A DNA stretch of 10,617 bases from an uncultured Lachnospiraceae bacterium. Its GTDB lineage: Bacteria > Bacillota_A > Clostridia > Lachnospirales > Lachnospiraceae. The translations under genes were made by a program, and so were the position numbers. Below, piece after piece: positions 1 through 5,760 of this stretch (position 1 is its first letter; each line of letters starts with the position of its first letter). The stretch is from the NCBI GenBank assembly GCA_946613735.1, contig CAMOFS010000024.1, positions 1 through 10,617 of the forward strand, read 5' to 3'. The notes under the pieces are model-generated. The model was not told where the DNA came from. It saw only the letters and a program-made list of their open reading frames with translations, and made no database searches.

Positions 1-834
1 GAGGACGGAAAAGGCAATTTCAAGGCTTTTGCCGTTGTTAATAATGCTGATTATCAGGACGGAGTGTTCACCATAGAGTTCAACAAAAACCTTAGGGAAC
101 ACGTGCTGGGACTTGAAAAAAACTATACTTCCCTGGAGCTGGCGGTCCTTACCAGGTTCAAGAAAAATTCCTCTTTCAGGATATATGAGCTTTTAAAGAG
201 CCATATATACAAAAGCCGCGCCGGTGTTAATGATGGACGCGTGGATGTGGAATACAATATTTCCGAATTGCGCTTTATGATAGGCCTGGCAAATGGCGAT
301 GATCCCGGGGTAAAAAATGCCATGGCAGCCATGGGTAATAATATTGACTGGGATGTGCTTTATTCCAAGCTTGAGAAAAAAGACCACAAATACGAGACCT
401 GGTTTGATTTCCAGAGGTATGTGATAAAGCCGGCCCAGGAAGAACTGGCGGAAAAGAGCAATATAAGGTTTGAATACGAGGGGATAAGAAAGGGTCGGAA
501 GATGGGCCATATACTTTTCGGAATCTATCCCAACACGCCCAGGAACCCGGATGTCATATACGAAAGACAGGAATTCATCGAGCAGAATGCCAAGGTGAAC
601 CGACAGCTTGAAATGCCCAGGGATCTGTCCGATAAGGCTCATAGCCCGGATACAAAGCGCAGGGTCTGGGAAATGACCAAAAACAAAGAGGATTTTGGAG
701 ATTTCCTGGAACATATAGAAGCTTACAAGGGCATATCCTTTGATGTTTTGGAGGAAGTATATGATCCGGGGGAGGCAGTACAGGAGTACATAGACTGGAA
801 AAAGGCCCAAAAGCCGGTAATAGTGGACATGTAG
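1..834 (+). CDS. Rep_3 (RepB-like) replication initiator protein, 5' end outside window
   Basis: The frame is open from base 1, so the true start lies upstream; 277 codons are visible, ending at TAG 832-834. The first internal start (GTG at 64) falls inside a conserved winged-helix segment and is not the real start. The visible part matches the Rep_3 family (RepA/RepB/RepE-type initiators that bind iterons). A first winged helix contains SLELAVLTRFKKNSSFRIYE, a segment typical of these proteins. A second carries VIKPAQEELAEKSNI followed by GRKMGHILFGI, matching the family pattern of helix, basic stretch and beta strand. The C-terminal tail is acidic. Such proteins normally start replication of plasmids or chromids by binding repeats near their own gene; any iterons would be upstream, outside the window. 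The stop is only 10 bp before the next gene. The family call is from recognised motifs; the role in this replicon is inferred. Confidence 0.8.
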   Translation, partial: EDGKGNFKAFAVVNNADYQDGVFTIEFNKNLREHVLGLEKNYTSLELAVLTRFKKNSSFRIYELLKSHIYKSRAGVNDGRVDVEYNISELRFMIGLANGDDPGVKNAMAAMGNNIDWDVLYSKLEKKDHKYETWFDFQRYVIKPAQEELAEKSNIRFEYEGIRKGRKMGHILFGIYPNTPRNPDVIYERQEFIEQNAKVNRQLEMPRDLSDKAHSPDTKRRVWEMTKNKEDFGDFLEHIEAYKGISFDVLEEVYDPGEAVQEYIDWKKAQKPVIVDM

Positions 835-844
835 AGGGAGCGTA

Positions 845-1525
845 GTGAAAACTGGAATTCTTTACGGGGTAGGAGTAGGACCGGGAGATCCGGAGCTTAT
901 GACAATCAAGGCCCTAAATATCATAAAAAACAACGATATCATATTTGTGCCCGGCAGCTGTAAAGAGGAGTCTGTGGCCTATGGGATAGTAAAAGAGATC
1001 CTGCCGGAGATAGAAAACAAGGCAGTTTCTGCCGTTTCCATGCCCATGTCAAAGGACAGAGAGTCATTAAAAAAGAGTCATTTTGACATATCACAAAGTA
1101 TAAAAGCGCATCTGAGTGAAGGGAAAAATGTGGTTTTTTTAACCCTTGGCGACCCCGGTATTTACAGCACATTCGGTTATATCAAAAACATTTTGGCGCA
1201 GGATGGCTTTGAGATCGTTACGATCCCGGGAGTCATGTCAGTTACAGCGGTGGCGGACAGGCTTAATGTTTCCTTAGCTGAGTGGGATGAAAGGGTACAT
1301 ATCATCCCTGCGTCATATGGTGGGGAGTTTGACGAAGATCTTGATGGAACGGTAATTTTTATGAAACCCAGAGGGGATATGAGGGCTTTTAAAAATGCTA
1401 TGGAAAGGGCGAAAAAAAGCGTCGTGGGTATATCTAACTGTGGCATGAAAAACGAGGTTATCTATGCTTCCCTTGAGAGTATACCTGACGAAGTGGGATA
1501 TATGACTGTTTTTATTGCAAAATAA
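845..1525 (+). CDS. cobI: Precorrin-2 / cobalt-factor-2 C20-methyltransferase
   Basis: A 226-residue SAM-dependent tetrapyrrole methylase that adds the C20 methyl group to precorrin-2 or cobalt-sirohydrochlorin in cobalamin synthesis. Visible signatures are the N-terminal glycine loop GVGPGDPEL (about residues 10-18), the active-site segment LGDPGIYST (101-109), and PGVMSVTAVADRLN (128-141), which favours the CobI/CbiL subgroup over other tetrapyrrole methylases. Length fits the family. The start is GTG at 845 with AGGGAG at 835-840 a short 4 nt upstream; no upstream ATG fits. It follows the Rep_3 gene by 10 bp and precedes the HD gene by 11 bp, so it is probably co-transcribed with non-cobalamin genes. 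No other cob/cbi gene is in the window. In an anaerobe the cobalt-first (CbiL) substrate is more likely, but sequence alone does not settle this. Confidence 0.88.
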   Translation: MKTGILYGVGVGPGDPELMTIKALNIIKNNDIIFVPGSCKEESVAYGIVKEILPEIENKAVSAVSMPMSKDRESLKKSHFDISQSIKAHLSEGKNVVFLTLGDPGIYSTFGYIKNILAQDGFEIVTIPGVMSVTAVADRLNVSLAEWDERVHIIPASYGGEFDEDLDGTVIFMKPRGDMRAFKNAMERAKKSVVGISNCGMKNEVIYASLESIPDEVGYMTVFIAK

Positions 1526-1536
1526 GGGGATAAAAG

Positions 1537-2136
1537 ATGGATGAGAGGCTAAAAAAGCAGCTTGATTTTGCGCTTGAAATAGACAAGGAAAAGAATGTCT
1601 TCAGGCAGACGCACCTGTCCGGACACGGAAGAAATGAAAATGATGCCGAACATGCCTGGCATATGGCGATAATGGCATATTTGCTTAAGGAATATTCCAA
1701 CGAGCCCATAGATATCGCCAAAACAATGATAATGTGCCTGATACACGATATTGTTGAGATCGATGCAGGTGATACCTATGCCTATGATCCTGAAGGAAAA
1801 AAGACTCAAAAAGAGCGTGAAGAAAAGGCAAAAGAGCGCCTGTTTTCAATGCTTCCTAAGGAGCAGGGCGAGGACCTTTCGGCTATATTTGAGGAGTTTG
1901 AGGCTGCTAGGACCCCGGAGGCTAGATTTGCCCGCGCCATGGACAACCTGCAGCCGTTGATACTTAACAACAGTAATGGTGGGGGCGACTGGAAGGAGCA
2001 CGGCATCAGGGCAGAACAGGTGAGAGAGCGTCAGATCCGCACAAAATACGGTTCTGAGCGCCTTTATGAGATCACAGAGCAGATAATCCAAGAAAACATT
2101 GACAAAGGGAGTCTGAAGTGGTATATTAACGATTAA
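1537..2136 (+). CDS. HD-domain phosphohydrolase, YfbR/HDDC2-like
   Basis: A 199-residue HD-superfamily metal-dependent phosphohydrolase. The metal-binding set is visible: His39 in NDAEHAWHM, His70-Asp71 in CLIHDIVEIDAGD, and Asp136 in RAMDNLQP. The spacing and the acidic residues after the HD pair resemble the YfbR/HDDC2 group (HD_3-type), in which characterised members are 5'-deoxynucleotidases acting on deoxynucleoside monophosphates. That substrate is a family inference, not shown here. A charged Lys/Glu stretch at 88-102 likely forms a surface helix. The ATG at 1537 has AGGGGA at 1525-1530, overlapping the end of the preceding stop codon. It is 11 bp after cobI, so the two are probably in one transcript. 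Its stop codon lies inside an 8-bp inverted repeat (2129-2152). Cytoplasmic; no signal or membrane segment. Confidence 0.82.
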   Translation: MDERLKKQLDFALEIDKEKNVFRQTHLSGHGRNENDAEHAWHMAIMAYLLKEYSNEPIDIAKTMIMCLIHDIVEIDAGDTYAYDPEGKKTQKEREEKAKERLFSMLPKEQGEDLSAIFEEFEAARTPEARFARAMDNLQPLILNNSNGGGDWKEHGIRAEQVRERQIRTKYGSERLYEITEQIIQENIDKGSLKWYIND

Positions 2137-2152
2137 GCAAATGTTTAATCGT
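2129..2152. repeat. 8-bp perfect inverted repeat before the HMA gene
   Basis: ACGATTAA (2129-2136) and TTAATCGT (2145-2152) are perfect inverted copies separated by 8 nt. The left arm contains the HD gene's TAA stop. The right arm is followed by AACCGAG rather than a T-run, so it is not a standard intrinsic terminator. It lies 22 bp upstream of the HMA start. It could be a protein-binding dyad, an RNA hairpin that limits readthrough or protects mRNA, or chance in AT-rich DNA. Confidence 0.45.
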
Positions 2153-2174
2153 AACCGAGAAAGGGGCTGATACT

Positions 2175-2393
2175 ATGAAAAAGACGTATAAGATAGATGT
2201 TGATTGCGCAAATTGTGCCAACAAAATGGAGACTGCCGCCAATGAGACAGCAGGAGTAAAGGAAGCTACTGTTAATTTTATGACGCTCAAGATGAAAGTT
2301 GAGTTTGAAGAAGGCGTTAATGAAAAAGATGTTATGCAGGAGGTCCTAAAAAACTGTAAAAAAGTGGAGGATGACTGCGAGATTTTTCTTTAA
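2175..2393 (+). CDS. Small heavy-metal-associated (HMA) domain protein
   Basis: A 72-residue single-domain protein with the HMA ferredoxin-like fold pattern. An initial strand (TYKIDVD) leads into the CxxC metal site Cys11-Ala-Asn-Cys14, then a helix, the strand ATVNFMTLKMKVEF and a C-terminal helix. In place of the usual GMxCxxC loop it has DVDCANC. Related stand-alone domains carry Cu(I) (CopZ, Atx1) or accompany Zn/Cd P-type ATPases; the metal cannot be read from this sequence. Further Cys residues near the C-terminus (in NCKKVEDDCEIF) are unusual for plain CopZ. The start is ATG 2175 with AAGGGG at 2161-2166. No P-type ATPase or copper-responsive regulator adjoins it. It is the last gene before the terminator at 2406-2449. 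Confidence 0.85.
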   Translation: MKKTYKIDVDCANCANKMETAANETAGVKEATVNFMTLKMKVEFEEGVNEKDVMQEVLKNCKKVEDDCEIFL

Positions 2394-2405
2394 AAGGGAA
2401 AAAAT

Positions 2406-2449
2406 AATGGCTGCTGACGGGAATTATTTGCCAGCAGCCATTTTGTTTT
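2406..2449. terminator. Intrinsic terminator between convergent genes, probably bidirectional
   Basis: AATGGCTGCTG (2406-2416) pairs perfectly with CAGCAGCCATT (2432-2442), an 11-bp stem with a 15-nt loop. It is followed on the + strand by TTTTGTTTT and preceded by an A-rich run, which gives a T-rich tail on the - strand. It sits between the HMA gene (+) and the DUF362 gene (-), so it can end both transcripts. A 16-bp palindrome (TTTGTTTTAAAACAAA, 2442-2457) overlaps its tail. Confidence 0.88.
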
Positions 2450-2463
2450 AAAACAAAGATTGT

Positions 2464-3585
2464 TTAAGCACGTATCAACTCATAATCCCGGGTCCCGAGG
2501 CCTATTTTTTCTCCGTGTTCGAGGGTTTCTTTCCAACGGATGTTGGGATTGTTATCCAGGAAGTGATCGTGGTGGTGTTCCCAGCCTTCCTTGGCAAGAT
2601 TATCGCCCAGCTGACTGTTTCTGATGGGCTCTGCCGCCAGACAAAGGTCTGCGCATGCCTGGTCCAATGCCACAGGATCAAAGGATGCAAGCATTCCGAT
2701 GTTCGGAAGGATGGGAGCATCATTTTCGCCATGGCAGTCACAGTTGGGAGATACGTCCATGATCAGGCTTATATGGAAATGGGGCTTCCCGTTAACTATG
2801 GCTGCTGTGTATTCAGCCATTTTTGCACATAAGATCTCTGTGGCAGCCCAGTTTTGAGCGCTGATGGCATCAAAGGCACAAGCACCGATACATCTGCCGC
2901 AGCCCTTACAGAGATCTTGGTTTATAACGGCCTTTCCGGTATCATAGGAAATGGCATCCGAACCGCATTCTCTTGCACACAGCTTACAGGTACGGCAAAG
3001 AGAAGGATCGACAGTGGGCTTTCCTTCATTATGCTGCTGCATCTTTCCGGCGCGGCTTCCGCCACCCATGCCCACGTTTTTGATGGCGCCACCAAAGCCT
3101 GTCATCTCGTGTCCCTTGAAGTGGGAGAGTGAGATGATAATATCTGCATCATAAAGTGCCTGACCGATGAGGGCCTCTTTGCAGTATTCACCGTTGGGCA
3201 CGGGTACTTTGGCCTCATCCGTTCCCTTGAGACCGTCAGCGATGATCACATAGCACCCGGTAGTGACGCTGTTAAAGCCGTTTACTTCGGCATTATACAG
3301 GTGATCCACGGCGTTTTTGCGGCTTCCGGGATAGAGCGTGTTACAATCGGTAAGGAAAGGTTTGCCGCCCAGCTCTTTTATTACATCGGCGACTGCCTTT
3401 ACATAGTTGGGGCGAAGATATGCAAAGTTGCCAAGTTCCCCAAAATGCATCTTGATGGCCACAAATTTGCCGTCAAAGTCGATCTGGTCGATGCCGGCTT
3501 TTTTGATGAGTCTCTGGAGCTTGACGCCCTGACTAACATCGATCTGTGTTCGAAAATCTGTAAAATAAACCTTTGATTTTCCCAT
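2464..3585 (-). CDS. DUF362 protein with two 4Fe-4S ferredoxin motifs
   Basis: A 373-residue cytoplasmic protein. The N-terminal part (about 1-185) has the DUF362 pattern: FVAIKMHFGELGN, LTDCNTLYPGSRKNAVDH, and ISLSHFKGHEMTGFGGAIKN ending in a Gly-rich stretch. A bacterial ferredoxin insert follows with two complete CxxCxxCxxxC sets: Cys197/200/203/207 and Cys226/229/232/236. The C-terminal part contains MDVSPNCDCHGENDAP, SFDPVALDQACADL and a His-rich HHHDHF (337-342). The function of DUF362 proteins is largely undefined; the two clusters imply electron transfer or an Fe-S-dependent reaction. The ATG at 3585 has AGGAGG (3593-3598) 7 nt upstream. It is the last gene of a larB-larC operon, 18 bp after the larC stop, so a role linked to the nickel-pincer cofactor or its client enzyme is a reasonable inference but not demonstrated. 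Confidence 0.88.
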   Translation of the reverse strand: MGKSKVYFTDFRTQIDVSQGVKLQRLIKKAGIDQIDFDGKFVAIKMHFGELGNFAYLRPNYVKAVADVIKELGGKPFLTDCNTLYPGSRKNAVDHLYNAEVNGFNSVTTGCYVIIADGLKGTDEAKVPVPNGEYCKEALIGQALYDADIIISLSHFKGHEMTGFGGAIKNVGMGGGSRAGKMQQHNEGKPTVDPSLCRTCKLCARECGSDAISYDTGKAVINQDLCKGCGRCIGACAFDAISAQNWAATEILCAKMAEYTAAIVNGKPHFHISLIMDVSPNCDCHGENDAPILPNIGMLASFDPVALDQACADLCLAAEPIRNSQLGDNLAKEGWEHHHDHFLDNNPNIRWKETLEHGEKIGLGTRDYELIRA

Positions 3586-3603
3586 AGTATGTCCTCCTCT
3601 TGT

Positions 3604-4482
3604 TTAATATATAACAGCCCTGAGTATCCCAGGCTGTTCATATTCTCTTTTTCCTGCCCCCATGCCGATCTTTTTTGGAATGATGACATCAGGAAGCTTT
3701 GTATCTGTCATAACGGCAGCGACAAAGGCGGCGCCTGTCGGTGTAACGTATTCACCCTCTTTGTCGGTTACGGAAAGTGGCAGCCCATACATCTGAGCAA
3801 TGTTCATGACCGCGGGAACCGGAACGGGGATAATACCGTGCTGGCAGCGGACGGTGCCGTGCCCGTCGCAGATTCGGGGAACGACAACTCCGGAAATGCC
3901 AAGGTCGTCAAAGCATACAGCAGCGGCCATGATATCAACTATGGAGTCTATAGCTCCCACCTCGTGAAAATGGACGTTTTCTATGGTGGTAGCATGAGCC
4001 TTTGCCTCAGCTTCAGCCAGGATCTTAAAAATCTTTTTTGCCAGATCTTTTGCCCCCTCCGTGGCATCTGTAGAATCTATGATAGAAGTAATGTCAGCCA
4101 GAGTGCGGTGGGCGTGATCATGGTCATGTGAGTGTTCGTGCCCGTCTGGGTGCTCTTGATCAAGGCCGTGCGAGTGTTCGTGTGAGTGGCCACGTTCATG
4201 ACTGTGTGCGTGCTCGTGGTTGACACGTGATTCAATAGAGCGCGCGTAGAGATATTCCATGTCATGGTCGTTATTCTCGTGCTCGTGATCCAGTATTACG
4301 TCAAAATCACAGCAATCCAGACCGGACTTTGTAACCCGGCTTATCTTTATTGTAAAACCATCGGCGCGGATACTGTTGAGTGCCTTAAGAAGCTTTCCTT
4401 CATCAGCCCCTGCGTCTAAAAGTGCGGCAACTGTCATATCGCCGCTTATACCGGACGTACAGTCCAGATACAAAAAACTCAT
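3604..4482 (-). CDS. larC: LarC N-terminal half (LarC1-like) nickel-insertion protein with His-rich insert
   Basis: LarC is the CTP-dependent cyclometallase that inserts nickel into the pincer nucleotide made by LarB and LarE. The 292-residue product shows LarC N-terminal motifs: DCTSGISGDM (7-16), VHFHEVGAIDSIVDI (170-184), PVPVPA (220-225) and TPTGAA (247-252). A histidine-rich insert, about residues 66-125, holds 18 His in HEH, HSH and HDH clusters and probably stores or delivers nickel. The protein ends at GILRAVIY, just where full-length LarC (roughly 400 residues) continues into its C-terminal domain. In Lactiplantibacillus plantarum LarC1 and LarC2 are joined by a programmed frameshift, but here the following bases in every - frame give DUF362 or short shadows, not LarC2. 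The ATG overlaps the larB stop (ATGA), indicating translational coupling. The family is certain; whether the half protein works alone is not. Confidence 0.9.
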   Translation of the reverse strand: MSFLYLDCTSGISGDMTVAALLDAGADEGKLLKALNSIRADGFTIKISRVTKSGLDCCDFDVILDHEHENNDHDMEYLYARSIESRVNHEHAHSHERGHSHEHSHGLDQEHPDGHEHSHDHDHAHRTLADITSIIDSTDATEGAKDLAKKIFKILAEAEAKAHATTIENVHFHEVGAIDSIVDIMAAAVCFDDLGISGVVVPRICDGHGTVRCQHGIIPVPVPAVMNIAQMYGLPLSVTDKEGEYVTPTGAAFVAAVMTDTKLPDVIIPKKIGMGAGKREYEQPGILRAVIY

Positions 4483-5231
4483 AGTTGATTCCTTTCTGCC
4501 AATCGGTTGATCTGGGTGGCCATATAACCGGCCCCGAAGCCGTTGTCGATATTAACCACAGCTACACCATTGGCGCAGGAGTTGATCATGGTAAGCAGGG
4601 CAGACATCCCTCCAAAACTGGCTCCGTATCCTACCGAGGTGGGAACTGCTATAACAGGATTGGATACAAGCCCGCCGATCACGCTTGCCAGTGCGCCCTC
4701 CATTCCGGCTACAGCGATAACACAGTTGGCCGACTGAAGAGATTCGACCTTTGAAAGAATGCGGTGAAGCCCGCTTACTCCGACATCAAATATCCGTTCA
4801 ACGGCGCTGCCAAAGTATTCTGCCGTCTGAGCCGCCTCTTCTGCTACGGGAATATCGGCTGTCCCTGCACAGCAGACGGCTATGCAGCCTGTTTTTTCGT
4901 GATCTGTATGATCGGCTTTCAGTATCCTTGATACCGGGTCGTATTCTATGTCGGGAATAGTCTGTTTGATGAGGTTATACTGCTTTTCGGTAGCCCTTGT
5001 GCCAAAAACACGGCCGTCCTCTTTGAGAAGCTTTTCGTAGATAGATGTAATGTATGAATCCGGCTTGCCTTCGCAGTAGATGACTTCGGGAAACCCGCTG
5101 CGGATCTTTCTGTGCATGTCAAGCTTTGCGTAGCCAAGATCCTTGTACGGTTCGCTTTTAAAATAGGCCAGGGCCTCGTCAACGGAGACCTCATTACGGC
5201 TTAATTTTTCAAGAATCTCTCTGCTTTCCAT
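4479..5231 (-). CDS. larB: LarB, pyridinium-3,5-biscarboxylic acid mononucleotide synthase
   Basis: LarB carboxylates and hydrolyses nicotinic acid adenine dinucleotide, the first step of nickel-pincer nucleotide synthesis. The 250-residue protein has the full family pattern: RSGFPEVIYCEGK (44-56), CAGTADIPVAEEA (121-133), DVGVSGLHRIL (149-159), AGMEGALASVIGGL (175-188), VPTSVGYGASFGG (196-208) and NSCANG (217-222). The Cys in the last motif (Cys219) matches the active-site Cys of characterised LarB. The C-terminal half is the PurE-like AIR-carboxylase fold. I chose the ATG at 5231: GAGGGG lies 7 nt upstream, and a possible TTG at 5258 would fall inside the -10 box of the promoter at 5258-5286. 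It is the first gene of larB-larC-DUF362 and overlaps larC by 4 nt. Confidence 0.93.
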   Translation of the reverse strand: MESREILEKLSRNEVSVDEALAYFKSEPYKDLGYAKLDMHRKIRSGFPEVIYCEGKPDSYITSIYEKLLKEDGRVFGTRATEKQYNLIKQTIPDIEYDPVSRILKADHTDHEKTGCIAVCCAGTADIPVAEEAAQTAEYFGSAVERIFDVGVSGLHRILSKVESLQSANCVIAVAGMEGALASVIGGLVSNPVIAVPTSVGYGASFGGMSALLTMINSCANGVAVVNIDNGFGAGYMATQINRLAERNQL

Positions 5232-5257
5232 AAACACACCCCTCGTACTTTGCGACA

Positions 5258-5286
5258 ATCATATCACAAGGCCTGACTTGGTACAA
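5258..5286 (-). promoter_or_regulatory. Promoter of the larB operon
   Basis: On the - strand TTGTAC (5286-5281) and TATGAT (5263-5258) are separated by exactly 17 nt, close to the sigma-A consensus. Transcription would begin near 5251, giving a leader of about 20 nt before the larB ATG at 5231. Confidence 0.75.
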
Positions 5287-5309
5287 GAAACAAAAGCCGG
5301 CCCACAAAA

Positions 5310-5357
5310 CATTGTATTGATTTTTAAACAATGCAGGCGGCGGCGAATGGTTATAAT
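5310..5357 (+). promoter_or_regulatory. arsR promoter region with candidate operator
   Basis: A perfect TATAAT lies at 5352-5357, 36 bp before the arsR ATG. The -35 position with 17-nt spacing (5329-5334, CAATGC) is not consensus. Overlapping it is an inverted repeat, CATTGT (5310-5315) and ACAATG (5328-5333), 12 nt apart. A repeat covering the -35 region of an ArsR-family gene suggests an autoregulatory operator, though six-base arms can occur by chance. It lies between the divergent arsR and larB promoters, starting 24 bp upstream of the larB -35 box. Confidence 0.5.
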
Positions 5358-5393
5358 TAGGGGAGTTTTGGGAAGCAACGGAGGGATAATATC

Positions 5394-5741
5394 ATGCATA
5401 ACCACAATGATCCTGATAAACAGAGGCATATCATTGATTCGTTACCGGATGAGGAGATCACAACCACAGTTGCTTTGGCGTTGAAGCAGTTAGGCGACCC
5501 TTCCAGACTCAGGATATTCTGGCTGTTATGCCACACACAGGAGTGTGTGACGGATATAGCCGAGATAGTGGGTATGTCTTCTCCCGCAGTATCACATCAT
5601 TTGAGGATACTCAAGTCTGCCGGACTCATAGTGTCAAAACGCGAAGGAAAAGAGATGTTTTACAAGGCGGCAGATTCTCCCCTTGCAGATATGCTGCACA
5701 AATCAATAGAAACTATCGGGGAGATAACCTGCCCCAGATAA
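5394..5741 (+). CDS. ArsR/SmtB-family metal-responsive transcriptional repressor
   Basis: A 115-residue winged-helix regulator. The ArsR core is clear: ALKQLGDPSRLRIFWLL (29-45), then ECVTDIAEIVGMSSPAVSHHLRIL with the recognition helix at about 62-73, then the wing SKREGKEMFYKAAD (81-94). The classic arsenic or cadmium CxC in this region is absent; there is a single Cys51. Other possible metal ligands are N-terminal His2, His4 and His12, and C-terminal His102 and Cys113. These do not fit the SmtB/CzrA alpha-5 spacing exactly, so the sensed metal cannot be assigned. The ATG at 5394 has GGAGGG about 8 nt upstream. It is 19 bp before the metal-binding lipoprotein, so repression of that gene and itself (Zn, Mn or Ni control) is the likely job. 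It diverges from larB. Confidence 0.9.
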   Translation: MHNHNDPDKQRHIIDSLPDEEITTTVALALKQLGDPSRLRIFWLLCHTQECVTDIAEIVGMSSPAVSHHLRILKSAGLIVSKREGKEMFYKAADSPLADMLHKSIETIGEITCPR

Positions 5742-5760
5742 GCAATTATGGAGAGATACG

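Noticed and set aside
193..810. A 205-codon open frame antisense to the Rep_3 gene
   Set aside because: Its translation shows no recognisable family and mirrors the coding strand; the + strand frame carries clear Rep_3 motifs.
3399..3689. A - strand frame crossing the larC/DUF362 junction, considered as a frameshifted LarC2
   Set aside because: The translation is an out-of-frame reading of DUF362 and has no LarC C-terminal motifs, so frameshift fusion is not supported.
4105..4285. Repeated GTG/CGTG-rich units, considered as a CRISPR array or tandem repeat
   Set aside because: The repetition comes from His, Glu, Ser and Asp codons of the LarC His-rich insert; there are no regular spacers.
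5232..5258. A longer larB starting at TTG 5258
   Set aside because: The TTG lies within the -10 box of the larB promoter, whereas the ATG at 5231 has a well-spaced RBS.
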